Assembly (NCBI RefSeq): GCF_013139515.1
Contig: NZ_WTAR01000030.1
Span: 1-64,000 of the forward strand
Direction of reading: 5' to 3'
From: Lutibacter sp.
GTDB lineage: Bacteria > Bacteroidota > Bacteroidia > Flavobacteriales > Flavobacteriaceae
Length of the DNA: 64,000 nucleotides
Translations under genes and position numbers: made by a program
Notes under the pieces: model-generated
What the model was told of the DNA's origin: nothing
Database searches by the model: none
The model's input: the letters and a program-made list of their open reading frames with translations, nothing else
Part shown: positions 7,110-14,705 of the stretch, piece after piece
Position numbering within the stretch: position 1 is the first letter of the stretch
Layout of the letters: each line of letters begins with the position of its first letter

Positions 7110-9440
7110 TCAATCTCCATCTGTATTTTTCCTCAATGTTTCACTATCCAAATATGATTGACCTAAACTAAGATTCTGCAATACTGCTACTTCATCACTT
7201 AAATTAAATTCTCCATCTCTAAGTTTACCCATTCCAATTCTTAAAATACCAGATTTCTTTTCAATATCTGTTTGATTTAACATAATCAAACCATCAAGAT
7301 GTTGAAACTTTCTCCAATCTTGACCAATATCTGTAGTCTTACTACTTTTTTTCTTAGCTCCTTCTCTATTAGTTTGTATTGCAAGAAAGCCACATATATT
7401 TTTTCTTTGAACAAGGCCACCAAGCTTCTTATATATTTCATCATGACCATCTCTACCATTATCATAAAATCTTTCTGGTAGGATGAGATCATCATAATCA
7501 ATTGTTAATACATCTGGTATAAAACCTTCATTATCTTCCATCATATTTAATTCATGTTCAATATCCCCAACAGTGGCAGTAAACTTTGGGAATGCTCTTG
7601 TTCTTAGATTGTCACCATACATTAAATTAAACGATTTAACTGTTTTAATCAAACCTTCTTCAGTCATTTCACTTCTCTTAACTGGTTCAAACCATGTTTC
7701 AAATTGGTAATCACTTGTCCCTCTACAGGCTGAACAAGCAATATATTTATCATTTTGCTTACCATATTCTGGCTTTATGCCATTTGCATCAAGAAGAATA
7801 ATATCACATGATCTTTCTTTTTTACGACACATGCCGATTTGATTCTTTTTACAATCAGCAACAGGATACATAAAAACACCTTCATTAAAACTCTTTGCTG
7901 TAATCCTTTTATAATGCCTTAAACCAAGTTGTTCTTTACTCATTTCAAGATTAAATTCTGAACACTTTAATCTATTTTTCATTGCAACAATTTCAATTTC
8001 TCTTAAAGTCCAACTATTATGAGTAACTGTAAAATCTCCAAGTAAATATAAATTATTTTTATCTACAGAAAATCCATAATAATCACCATGCCCTATTGAT
8101 TCAATTTCAAATCCATAATTTAATGGATTTTTATTCATTAATCTTTTTCCAGCCTTTTTTCTAGTTCTACAAGGTATTAAATGTGTATTTCCACTAATAT
8201 AAATTCTATAATAATCAACTCCATTTACAATTTTAATTTTATGTGTTACAGAAAATCCAAGGGATCTAGCTAAAAATAAAATATCATCTCTTAATGATTT
8301 CCATTTTGTAGCAATTTCAAAACATTTATTAATTAAATGTCCATTAGTATCAATTAAACCTGCTAAAACTTCTAATCTTGTTTGTCTATCATTTACTAAA
8401 TAAGGTTGATGAATCCTTTTACCTTTCCCATCTCCTAACCAATCTCCAAAAAGATATGGATCTATAATTGTTTTTTGATTATTAAATTCAATTTCTTTTT
8501 TATAATTTTTAAGATTTATTTTATGTCTTTTTGGTAATTTTATATAATCTTCTATAGATATATTGTAAATATAACCTTTCTTATACACTGATTTATTTGA
8601 TGATGCTCTTAAACTTAATATATGAGATTTGTTACAAGTATAATTATCACCATTTTTTAATGTAATTTTAAATAGTTCTTCATTCCCTTTAATTAATGAT
8701 TTTATATTTCTAGGCATTGAATCATCACCCATAATAATATCATTTTCAGTAATATCTTCTACATTTTTAATAGAACCATTATACATTAATATCTTTGTAC
8801 CTTTCCCATGACACTTACCAATTCCTGATCTTCCCATAACACCATATAATCTACCACGTTCAAACCTACCAACAAGTTTTCCTAATTCACCTGGAAATGC
8901 AAAGATAGAATTGTCAACACTTGCTTTCATAACATCTTTAACTATCTCTGGATCATGATAATTGACATATTGTGCTGATAATATTCTAATCTCTTTATGA
9001 TTATGAATTAAACTTTCACATTCTTGTGTATTTCCAAGATTTGCATTAGCTTTGATTTTTTCAGAAAGTATAACATAATTCCTTGAAATTATATAAGGCA
9101 AAGTTTCATCAACATAATATTTAGTATTCTTATTTTCATCTTCAACATATTCATCAGAAAGATCTTCAAGGAATCCACCAATCAATTTTGCTTCAGATTC
9201 ATCAAGATTGTCTATTTCAACAGTATAAATATCCTCAATTGCTTCTCTAGGGGATTCTTCGTATTGATCAAAATAATTTTTAATGTAATAAAATAATTTT
9301 CTACCCCAAGAAATCTCTAAAGTTTCAGTTTGCATAGTAGGTAAAATTTGTTTTGCATAATCAGTATCACATATTAAATTAATCAAAATCTTACGCTCTA
9401 TTTTTTGATTAATTTTTCTTGGTCTTATCCTAATAGTCAT
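7110..9440 (-). CDS. DnaB-like replicative helicase with a P-loop intein
   Basis: A 776-aa ORF. After removal of residues 210-475 a 510-aa RecA-fold helicase remains. The split Walker A is GRSGIGK / SWTLREIEIVA, and Walker B is VLTIDYDDL. An inserted Cys-rich block (CKKNQIGMCRKKERSC, CSAC) between these motifs suggests a zinc-binding insertion. Late motifs include AIQTNREGAKK and MGKLRDGE, as in DnaB family helicases. Its role would be ATP-driven unwinding at the phage fork, with the primase at 3414. It heads a leftward replication cluster; a short duplicated copy of its N-terminus lies just upstream. Confidence 0.9.
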   Translation of the reverse strand: MTIRIRPRKINQKIERKILINLICDTDYAKQILPTMQTETLEISWGRKLFYYIKNYFDQYEESPREAIEDIYTVEIDNLDESEAKLIGGFLEDLSDEYVEDENKNTKYYVDETLPYIISRNYVILSEKIKANANLGNTQECESLIHNHKEIRILSAQYVNYHDPEIVKDVMKASVDNSIFAFPGELGKLVGRFERGRLYGVMGRSGIGKCHGKGTKILMYNGSIKNVEDITENDIIMGDDSMPRNIKSLIKGNEELFKITLKNGDNYTCNKSHILSLRASSNKSVYKKGYIYNISIEDYIKLPKRHKINLKNYKKEIEFNNQKTIIDPYLFGDWLGDGKGKRIHQPYLVNDRQTRLEVLAGLIDTNGHLINKCFEIATKWKSLRDDILFLARSLGFSVTHKIKIVNGVDYYRIYISGNTHLIPCRTRKKAGKRLMNKNPLNYGFEIESIGHGDYYGFSVDKNNLYLLGDFTVTHNSWTLREIEIVAMKNRLKCSEFNLEMSKEQLGLRHYKRITAKSFNEGVFMYPVADCKKNQIGMCRKKERSCDIILLDANGIKPEYGKQNDKYIACSACRGTSDYQFETWFEPVKRSEMTEEGLIKTVKSFNLMYGDNLRTRAFPKFTATVGDIEHELNMMEDNEGFIPDVLTIDYDDLILPERFYDNGRDGHDEIYKKLGGLVQRKNICGFLAIQTNREGAKKKSSKTTDIGQDWRKFQHLDGLIMLNQTDIEKKSGILRIGMGKLRDGEFNLSDEVAVLQNLSLGQSYLDSETLRKNTDGD
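8016..8813 (-). mobile_element. Intein in the helicase P-loop with eroded LAGLIDADG endonuclease
   Basis: Residues 210-475 (266 aa), from CHGKGTKILMYNG to FTVTHN, with Ser +1. The insertion separates GK from S of the Walker A motif. Endonuclease blocks DPYLFGDWLGDG (about 327-338) and LEVLAGLIDTNG (about 356-367) are only some 18 residues apart, while the terminase intein here has about 70 residues between the same blocks. The homing nuclease has probably lost its first helper domain, so the intein may splice but no longer home. Confidence 0.85.
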
Positions 9441-9467
9441 TAAGTACTCCTTAACATTTTAATTTTC

Positions 9468-9536
9468 CTAGATTAATTGGTGAACATTCATCTTTGTGAC
9501 CATGTTTACATTAATCCGTCTAGGCCGAATTCTCAT
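9468..9536 (-). other. 22-codon ORF duplicating the helicase N-terminus
   Basis: MRIRPRRINVNMVTKMNVHQ encoded just upstream of the helicase, whose own start reads MTIRIRPRKINQKIERKI. The shared IRPR(K/R)IN stretch suggests a small duplication, either a decayed copy or a leader peptide. Whether it is translated is unknown. Confidence 0.35.
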
Positions 9537-9546
9537 ATTATAAACC

Positions 9547-9966
9547 CTATACCCTTTTATACATATCAGAAGCATATTTATTTTCAGTTTCTAAACAATT
9601 TTTGTGTATCTTTTCTAACATATCACAAACTTTATCTCTTACACCTTTTGGTAGTTTAATTATACAACTACTAGGTAAATCTTCACTCCAATTTTCATCA
9701 AAATAGCATTCTAAACTATCCCAAATATCACCAAACATCCAACCATTTTTAAAAAACTGCCAAGTTATGTTTTGACAATCATTACAATATTTAAAATTAC
9801 TTATAGTATCTTCACCAAATAATGTATGGAACCAGTAGGTATCTCCATATGCTATTTCACAACCGCATTCATAACATTCATGAAAAACTCTTGCCTTTCT
9901 TTCACAACAACCCCATCTTGATTCACAGTCATCATAACTATTTGACACATTACATGAACAATCCAT
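9547..9966 (-). CDS. Cysteine-rich putative zinc-binding protein
   Basis: A 139-aa protein with about a dozen Cys residues in the first 70 positions (MDCSCN, CCERKARVFHECYECGCEI, YCNDCQ), which could hold two zinc sites. The layout CYECGCEI...YCNDC resembles short phage zinc proteins of unknown function. Its start overlaps the upstream lipoprotein gene by one base. Confidence 0.75.
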   Translation of the reverse strand: MDCSCNVSNSYDDCESRWGCCERKARVFHECYECGCEIAYGDTYWFHTLFGEDTISNFKYCNDCQNITWQFFKNGWMFGDIWDSLECYFDENWSEDLPSSCIIKLPKGVRDKVCDMLEKIHKNCLETENKYASDMYKRV

Positions 9967-10178
9967 TAATTATTACCAATTAATTTTATATCAACATCAT
10001 AAACTTTTTCATTATTATTACAAGTGATATAGGTTCCACTTGTAAATGATTCTTGTATATAATAAATCCCCCCACGATCTTCACAATATTGAATAGCTTT
10101 TTTAATTTCAATATTATCAATCTTTTGATAACAACCTTGCAATAAAAACAGACATAATATCATTATAAATTTATACAT
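9966..10178 (-). CDS. Small lipoprotein
   Basis: A 70-aa protein with a short signal peptide and lipobox (MYKFIMILCLFLLQGC), cut before Cys16, leaving a 55-aa mature part with two further Cys. Lipid anchoring implies export in a Gram-negative host. Its role (for example superinfection exclusion or envelope change) is speculative. Confidence 0.75.
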   Translation of the reverse strand: MYKFIMILCLFLLQGCYQKIDNIEIKKAIQYCEDRGGIYYIQESFTSGTYITCNNNEKVYDVDIKLIGNN

Positions 10179-10182
10179 ATTT

Positions 10183-10455
10183 TCACCTATTTTTTAATTT
10201 CCAATTTCCAACTGGAGTAAAATTATCAGACCTTATGAGATAAAAATTGCAAGTATAACCTCTAGTAGCTTTTGCATATTTTTCACCAATTTTAATAGCA
10301 TCTTTTATATTAGAAAAACCTTCTTCGCCATCTTCAACATTAGGAAAATGATCAGCTATGAGAATACCATCTTTAATCAATTCAAAATGAACAAGATATT
10401 GAAAATTTCTATCTATTTGTTTATTAACTTCACTTAATTCCATTATTAACCTCAT
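10183..10455 (-). CDS. Hypothetical protein
   Basis: A 90-aa protein; the second Met (MELSEVNKQI) may be the real start. It contains YLVHFELIKDGILIADHFPN and a C-terminal FYLIRSDNFTPVGNWKL. No family recognised. A structured intergenic region lies immediately upstream. Confidence 0.7.
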   Translation of the reverse strand: MRLIMELSEVNKQIDRNFQYLVHFELIKDGILIADHFPNVEDGEEGFSNIKDAIKIGEKYAKATRGYTCNFYLIRSDNFTPVGNWKLKNR

Positions 10456-10460
10456 TTAAA

Positions 10461-10557
10461 TGGTGGTAGGTCTAGGTAGCGAACCCTATGCCTTACATTG
10501 TATTAATCTCATGCCTGAAATTAAAAGAAAGACACATCCACGATTTGGAAACCTACC
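10461..10557 (-). ncRNA. tRNA-like structured element
   Basis: On the minus strand the 97 bases begin GGTAGGT and end ACCTACC-A-CCA, so a perfect 7-bp acceptor-like stem with an ACCA tail is present (9 bp with one G-U). Near the 3' end is a T-arm-like AGGGTTCGCTACCT. A long hairpin (TTAATTTC/GAGATTAA) fills the middle, but I cannot find a normal D arm or anticodon arm. It could be a degraded class II tRNA or another structured RNA. Confidence 0.35.
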
Positions 10558-10572
10558 ATAGATAACCTCTTT

Positions 10573-10607
10573 TTTGCACAGTAACACATTAAATGTTACT
10601 GTGCAAG
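10573..10607. repeat. 13-bp perfect inverted repeat
   Basis: TTGCACAGTAACA and TGTTACTGTGCAA flank a 7-base loop. In the leftward transcript it follows the stop of the 10615 gene and precedes the tRNA-like element. There is no T-run after it in the leftward sense, so it is not a standard terminator; it may be an RNA-processing or operator site. Confidence 0.7.
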
Positions 10608-10614
10608 TTCTTTG

Positions 10615-10860
10615 TTAATCTTCTTTATTATTAATAATTCTTGTAACATAATCATCATTTAAATTGATCATTATTCCATCTTCAACTTTTTCCGCTTTTC
10701 TTTCACTCATTGGCCCAAATCTTTTTGAAATCATATTATCTTCTATTCTTATAACTTCAACAAAATAACCTATTTCTACTAATTTATAATTATCTTGATT
10801 TTCAATCAGCCAATCAATTACTTCTCCACCTTCCATATCAATCAAATTTTTAATTTTCAT
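10615..10860 (-). CDS. Hypothetical protein
   Basis: An 81-aa acidic protein, MKIKNLIDMEGGEVIDWLIE, ending RIINNKED. No motif recognised. It abuts the methyltransferase gene with one base between stop and start. Confidence 0.7.
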   Translation of the reverse strand: MKIKNLIDMEGGEVIDWLIENQDNYKLVEIGYFVEVIRIEDNMISKRFGPMSERKAEKVEDGIMINLNDDYVTRIINNKED

Positions 10861-10861
10861 T

Positions 10862-11611
10862 TTATATCTTCTCTTCTACAGTTTGTGGAATATCAATATT
10901 GACAATACAAGTTTTTACCATTGTACCACTTTCTTTAAAAGCACCATCATCAACTAAGGTAAATTCACCACCAAGTGATTCAACTCTTTCTCTAAAAGCA
11001 ATAGTCTTTTTATTATCTCTCCATAAAACATTTGCAGACATAATTGAAATAACCTTTCTATTTGCAAGGTTAATCATATGATTTACATGATCAATGTCTT
11101 GCTGTTTTGCAAATGGAGGGTTTGCAATAAATACATCATAACGTTTAGTTGTTGTAAGAAAATCAGCTTGAATAATTTCACCACCTAGATTTCTCATATT
11201 ATCTTGTAGAAAAGCAGTACATTCAGGATTTAATTCAATTTTATCACATCCTGTTAAATATTGAGCAATTCTACCCTTGCCAGCACTTGGTTCACAAAGT
11301 GTTTCACCATCTTTAATATCTGCAAGATAAATTAATTTAAGTGCAAGGAGTTCTGGAGTTTCAAAAAACTGGAAAATCTTTTTATCATCAACATATTCAC
11401 CAGTAAGTAAAACCTCTTCGATCATATCAGTTGGATTATAAGCAAATACATGTGCTTTAGCTGATCTATTCCATTTTCCTTTTAAGACAACTAATACTTT
11501 ACTTACATCTGTATAAAGCTTTCTTTCAAGTTGTGTATCAGGTAGGAAAAGTTTATTATCTTCAATTATTGAGTTTGCCAGTACATTTGCTACATCTTCT
11601 TTAATTTTCAT
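10862..11611 (-). CDS. SAM-dependent adenine-type methyltransferase
   Basis: A 249-aa class I methyltransferase. Motif I is GETLCEPSAGKGRIAQYL (about 120-137), an acidic strand follows (ELNPEC), and the catalytic motif is ANPPFAKQQD. NPPF is the N6-adenine/Eco57I-type active site. No target recognition domain or nuclease is seen, so it is an orphan DNA (or RNA) methylase. With the MT-A70 gene it gives the phage two adenine-type methylases. Confidence 0.88.
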   Translation of the reverse strand: MKIKEDVANVLANSIIEDNKLFLPDTQLERKLYTDVSKVLVVLKGKWNRSAKAHVFAYNPTDMIEEVLLTGEYVDDKKIFQFFETPELLALKLIYLADIKDGETLCEPSAGKGRIAQYLTGCDKIELNPECTAFLQDNMRNLGGEIIQADFLTTTKRYDVFIANPPFAKQQDIDHVNHMINLANRKVISIMSANVLWRDNKKTIAFRERVESLGGEFTLVDDGAFKESGTMVKTCIVNIDIPQTVEEKI

Positions 11612-11642
11612 TCTTAATTCTCCTTAAATAATGGATAAATTT

Positions 11643-11741
11643 TTATATTATATTTTTGTTGAATTCTTTATAACCTAATTTAAATATATTTCTCATTAGA
11701 GGTTGATTAAAATAAATATTTTGTTTCCACCACATTTTCAT
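11643..11741 (-). CDS. 32-aa hypothetical peptide
   Basis: MKMWWKQNIYFNQPLMRNIF, then KLGYKEFNKNII. The ATG overlaps the stop of the upstream gene (ATGA). Basic and aromatic, not clearly membrane-spanning. Function unknown. Confidence 0.5.
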   Translation of the reverse strand: MKMWWKQNIYFNQPLMRNIFKLGYKEFNKNII

Positions 11742-11962
11742 AATATCACCTCTTGAAAAATAAAATCACCATCTGAGCAACCTATTTTACCATTATCATC
11801 TCTTATTGGGTTGCACTGCATATCTCCACCTACATCTGGAATAGAATCATAAAAACATCCATCACATCCCCAATTTTCACATTCATTATCTTGATCAACA
11901 ATTTTAACTTTAACACCATTTTTATCAGTTACGATTTCACCAATATTTTCTCTTTTATACAT
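11738..11962 (-). CDS. Hypothetical Cys-containing protein
   Basis: A 74-aa acidic protein with CENWGCDGCFYDS and two later Cys (MQCNP, IGCSDG), a possible metal site. Similar short CxxC(F) proteins are common in phage accessory clusters. No function assigned. Confidence 0.7.
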   Translation of the reverse strand: MYKRENIGEIVTDKNGVKVKIVDQDNECENWGCDGCFYDSIPDVGGDMQCNPIRDDNGKIGCSDGDFIFQEVIL

Positions 11963-11963
11963 T

Positions 11964-12605
11964 TTATATCTTCTCCAATTCTTTTAGGTTTTTAGTTACT
12001 TTTTCTTTATACATATTAGCATTTCCTGAGTATTTTGTCAAGACCTTTTTTAATGTTTTATATCTTTTAAAATAATCATTTAATATATAATTACAGGCTT
12101 CAATATTTTTCTTATAGTCCCATAACTCATTACTATGATCAATTATATCATTTTGTTTTAATTCATCAAACCATATATAAGGTCTAATTTGTGTTAATCC
12201 CCTTGCATTCATCCTTAAATGGTGGGCATATTGTCTAAAATTAGACTCTTTTGCTATTATTGCAAGTATAAGTAAACCATTATCATATTTTTCAGCTTCT
12301 AAAATAATATCTATTAGAAAGTCATCTTGGATTCTAAAATTTGCCTTTTTCTTAACCCATTGCAATTTCTTAATATTTATTAATTTATCAATTTTAACCT
12401 GTTTTATTCTCAACTCTGCATTTCTTAAACTCAACCTAACATCATTTAACTTACAAGTCAATAGTTCTTTCTCTATTTGTTCATTCTTTGTTTTAGATTC
12501 TAAAATGCTTTTATTTAAATTGTTAATTTTACCATCCTTAATCCCAAATACTATACCATAAATCATCAAAACAATTATAATCAAAACAATATATTTAATT
12601 TTCAT
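11964..12605 (-). CDS. Membrane-anchored lytic transglycosylase-like protein
   Basis: A 213-aa protein with an N-terminal hydrophobic segment (about 5-22), a coiled coil to about 80, and an SLT-like domain: LLILAIIAKESNFRQYA holds the catalytic Glu in an ES pair and NARGLTQIRPYIW is the GLxQ motif. The fold is that of soluble lytic transglycosylases, which cleave peptidoglycan glycan strands. The anchor suggests action in the periplasm from the inner membrane, perhaps in lysis or DNA entry. Being among early genes rather than next to a holin is unusual. Confidence 0.82.
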   Translation of the reverse strand: MKIKYIVLIIIVLMIYGIVFGIKDGKINNLNKSILESKTKNEQIEKELLTCKLNDVRLSLRNAELRIKQVKIDKLINIKKLQWVKKKANFRIQDDFLIDIILEAEKYDNGLLILAIIAKESNFRQYAHHLRMNARGLTQIRPYIWFDELKQNDIIDHSNELWDYKKNIEACNYILNDYFKRYKTLKKVLTKYSGNANMYKEKVTKNLKELEKI

Positions 12606-12824
12606 TCAATCATCTCTTTTTAAATTTAATTTTCTTAATTTCTTAACAGCATTTGATCTTGCCACTGATATATATTGCCTTGATTCTCCTATATTATCAC
12701 CAATTTCCTTTGGTTGCCAATCAAGCAAAGTCAATACAATAACCTTTTTTTCCAATGTATTTAGACAATGTAAATTAGATAAAACAACATGATCGTCTAA
12801 TCCTTCTTTAAACAAGTCTAGCAT
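12606..12824 (-). CDS. Stand-alone sigma region 4-like HTH protein
   Basis: A 72-aa protein. LNTLEKKVIVLTLLDWQPKE, then IGDNIGESRQYISVARSNAVKKLRKL, has the pattern of sigma70-family region 4, including FliA-type sigmas: L-x-x-x-E-x-x-V...KEIG...S...A..KLR. No region 2 is present, so it cannot be a full sigma factor; it may instead act as an anti-sigma, a co-activator at -35 sites or a small DNA-binding repressor. It overlaps no neighbour and starts just upstream of the transglycosylase. Confidence 0.72.
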   Translation of the reverse strand: MLDLFKEGLDDHVVLSNLHCLNTLEKKVIVLTLLDWQPKEIGDNIGESRQYISVARSNAVKKLRKLNLKRDD

Positions 12825-12845
12825 TTAATACCTCTCAACAAACCT

Positions 12846-13415
12846 TTAATATCGTTTACATAATTCTTTACACCACGAACCTTGCCAATCTGTACGTTTT
12901 CCATATTTTCTATGCAATTTTGTCATTTCCTTAAGATTATCTTTACATATATAATCCCATATATCATGCCATACAACATTATATTTTTTCCCTTTTGGTG
13001 GTTTAAATTCAAAAGCATCACAATTAATAATATTAATTCTATTATCTTTATATGTATCTGAAACTAAATTTATAACATTTTTTGATTTTTCAATTATTGT
13101 TACGGATTTTACAATATCACTTTTAAGAATTTCTGATAATGCTACTCCAAGACCTAACCCATTTATTAATATTTTTTTTACTTTTTTTGCTTTATATATA
13201 AAAGATAAGTGGTCTGATATTTCTGCTGGAGTATTAGACATTACAACAGTACTATTCCTCATAAGTCTTTTAAATATTCCAGGTTTTACTATCCTTTGTC
13301 CAGGGCTAAACATTGCTCTCATATTATTAAACTTAGCATCCTCTTCTGAAATTTCAAAAGATTCAACTATCCAATCACCACTTTTTCCATTTGGCACATT
13401 AATTTGAATATCCAT
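12846..13415 (-). CDS. Spermidine synthase-fold SAM-binding protein
   Basis: A 189-aa Rossmann protein with ILINGLGLGVAL (nucleotide-binding glycine loop), VTIIEKSKNVINLV (acidic ribose site) and CDAFEFKPPKGKKYNVVWHD. This is the pattern of spermidine synthase-like methyltransferases, which appear in several phages with unknown substrate. The N-terminal tetramerisation part of true spermidine synthases is missing. Polyamine synthesis is therefore not claimed. Confidence 0.75.
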   Translation of the reverse strand: MDIQINVPNGKSGDWIVESFEISEEDAKFNNMRAMFSPGQRIVKPGIFKRLMRNSTVVMSNTPAEISDHLSFIYKAKKVKKILINGLGLGVALSEILKSDIVKSVTIIEKSKNVINLVSDTYKDNRINIINCDAFEFKPPKGKKYNVVWHDIWDYICKDNLKEMTKLHRKYGKRTDWQGSWCKELCKRY

Positions 13416-13416
13416 T

Positions 13417-13635
13417 TTATCCTATCCCTATATGATTTTTATTTTCTAAGATATATACTTTTAATCCCATAAATCTTTTTCTTGAAATATCAACTTTACT
13501 AAAAGTATATTCATCCATACAATGTCTTATATAAACCCAATCTTTATACCCAAGATATAATTTACTTGCTTTTATACTAGAATGTCTTTCAAAATCATTA
13601 ATATAATTAATTATAATTTCAGTTATTTCATTCAT
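13417..13635 (-). CDS. Hypothetical protein
   Basis: A 72-aa protein, MNEITEIIINYINDFERHSS, with a C-terminal FMGLKVYILENKNHIGIG. No motif recognised; tight operon spacing to both neighbours. Confidence 0.7.
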   Translation of the reverse strand: MNEITEIIINYINDFERHSSIKASKLYLGYKDWVYIRHCMDEYTFSKVDISRKRFMGLKVYILENKNHIGIG

Positions 13636-13645
13636 TATTCTATCT

Positions 13646-13894
13646 CTATATTTTTATGAAATCAGAACAATATCTAATTCCTTTCTTATAATAAAATCTT
13701 GATATTTTAGTACCACTTGGCAAATTAGAGGTATGAGAAAGTGATTTTTTAAAAGTTTTCATGCCTCTACAACTACTAGCTCTTTTATAATCTAATTTTT
13801 CTAAATCTTCATTTTCAACCCATCCTAATTTCTTACCACACCACCAATTATTAGGAACAGTTATTGAATATCCAATCTTATTTTTTCTTTTCAT
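13646..13894 (-). CDS. Hypothetical basic protein
   Basis: An 82-aa Lys/Arg-rich protein, MKRKNKIGYSITVPNNWWCG, ending GIRYCSDFIKI. No known motif. It lies second in the leftward operon. Confidence 0.7.
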   Translation of the reverse strand: MKRKNKIGYSITVPNNWWCGKKLGWVENEDLEKLDYKRASSCRGMKTFKKSLSHTSNLPSGTKISRFYYKKGIRYCSDFIKI

Positions 13895-13898
13895 ACTA

Positions 13899-14069
13899 TT
13901 ATTTCCTATTATATGGTTTAATATTAATCATAAAAGCATTTGGTTCTCTTTGCATTAAAAACATTTCTGCCTCAATCTTTTCACTTGCTTGAATTAATGT
14001 TATATCATTTGATATATACTTCTTTTTCATTACGCTATATGAAACCCTATACCATTTTTTTCTTTTCAT
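13899..14069 (-). CDS. 56-aa first gene of the leftward operon
   Basis: MKRKKWYRVSYSVMKKKYIS, ending INIKPYNRK. It is not in the ORF track but has a very strong ribosome site (AGGGGGG) and is the first gene after the leftward sigma70 promoter. Small, basic, function unknown. Confidence 0.65.
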   Translation of the reverse strand: MKRKKWYRVSYSVMKKKYISNDITLIQASEKIEAEMFLMQREPNAFMINIKPYNRK

Positions 14070-14096
14070 AATACCCCCCTTTAGTTTTTTTCAACA

Positions 14097-14125
14097 CTTA
14101 TAACATTCTTATTTTTACTTGTCAA
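14097..14125 (-). promoter_or_regulatory. Consensus sigma70 promoter, leftward
   Basis: Minus-strand TTGACA at 14125-14120, a 17-base spacer, and TATAAG at 14102-14097. The spacing and -35 hexamer are consensus. It would drive the whole leftward replication operon immediately on infection. Confidence 0.8.
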
Positions 14126-14140
14126 CTATTATTTTAAAGC

Positions 14141-14169
14141 TTGACATATAAAATATATAGTGGTAATAT
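14141..14169 (+). promoter_or_regulatory. Consensus sigma70 promoter, rightward
   Basis: TTGACA at 14141-14146, a 17-base spacer, then TAATAT at 14164-14169. It faces right, 15 bases from the back-to-back leftward promoter, and starts the rightward early operon. Confidence 0.8.
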
Positions 14170-14196
14170 ATTTTATATAAAAACAAGGAGAATGTT

Positions 14197-14373
14197 ATGA
14201 CAGATCAAGTTAAAAAACAAATGCATAAACGATGCGGTGTTGGTGGAATAAAATGTTCATGTTGTAATGATTATAATGGTAAAGAAAGAAAAAAACTAAT
14301 GAGAATGGTTAGAAGAGTAAATAAATATAAAATTAGGAAAAAATTACTTGACTTTAAAGAAGAAATAGATTAG
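14197..14373 (+). CDS. 58-aa basic protein, first rightward early gene
   Basis: MTDQVKKQMHKRCGVGGIKC, then SCCNDYNGKERKKLMRM. Absent from the ORF track but preceded by AAGGAG and the consensus promoter. Four Cys in the first 24 residues may bind zinc; the Lys/Arg content suggests nucleic acid contact. As the first early gene it could alter host functions, which is inference. Confidence 0.65.
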   Translation: MTDQVKKQMHKRCGVGGIKCSCCNDYNGKERKKLMRMVRRVNKYKIRKKLLDFKEEID

Positions 14374-14407
14374 AGTATTATTAAATAATCAAACAAGAGG
14401 GGATATT

Positions 14408-14704
14408 ATGGAATTAAGACACACAAGTAGAGGATTTTCATATTTTGAATTTAATGATAGATATAATGCTAAATGTTGCATTCAAAAAAGTAGTTTAGCA
14501 ACTGAAGATACTATATGGTTTGGCATTGATGATGCAGATCCTAAAATTATGGCATCTAAAGTAATGGAAAATGGTGTCGGATGGGTTAAATATCCATTAC
14601 CTGAAGATGCAATATTAAATACAAGAATGCATCTTACAGTAGAACAAGTAAAAGAATTAATTCCAATTTTAGAAAGATTTGTTAAAACAGGAGATGTGTA
14701 TTAA
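14408..14704 (+). CDS. Conserved phage protein (ELRHTSRGF family)
   Basis: A 98-aa protein: MELRHTSRGFSYFEFNDRYN, SSLATEDTIWFGIDDADP and MHLTVEQVKELIPILERF. I recognise this as resembling a conserved but uncharacterised phage family often found near helicases or nucleases. Good ribosome site (GAGGGG). Function unknown. Confidence 0.78.
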   Translation: MELRHTSRGFSYFEFNDRYNAKCCIQKSSLATEDTIWFGIDDADPKIMASKVMENGVGWVKYPLPEDAILNTRMHLTVEQVKELIPILERFVKTGDVY

Positions 14705-14705
14705 C

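Noticed and set aside
12846-13415. True spermidine synthase
   Set aside because: The Rossmann motifs fit, but the N-terminal domain and polyamine-site signature are missing, so only the fold is called.
13899-14069. Second tRNA near the early promoters
   Set aside because: No cloverleaf could be drawn; the region codes for a 56-aa protein with a strong ribosome site.
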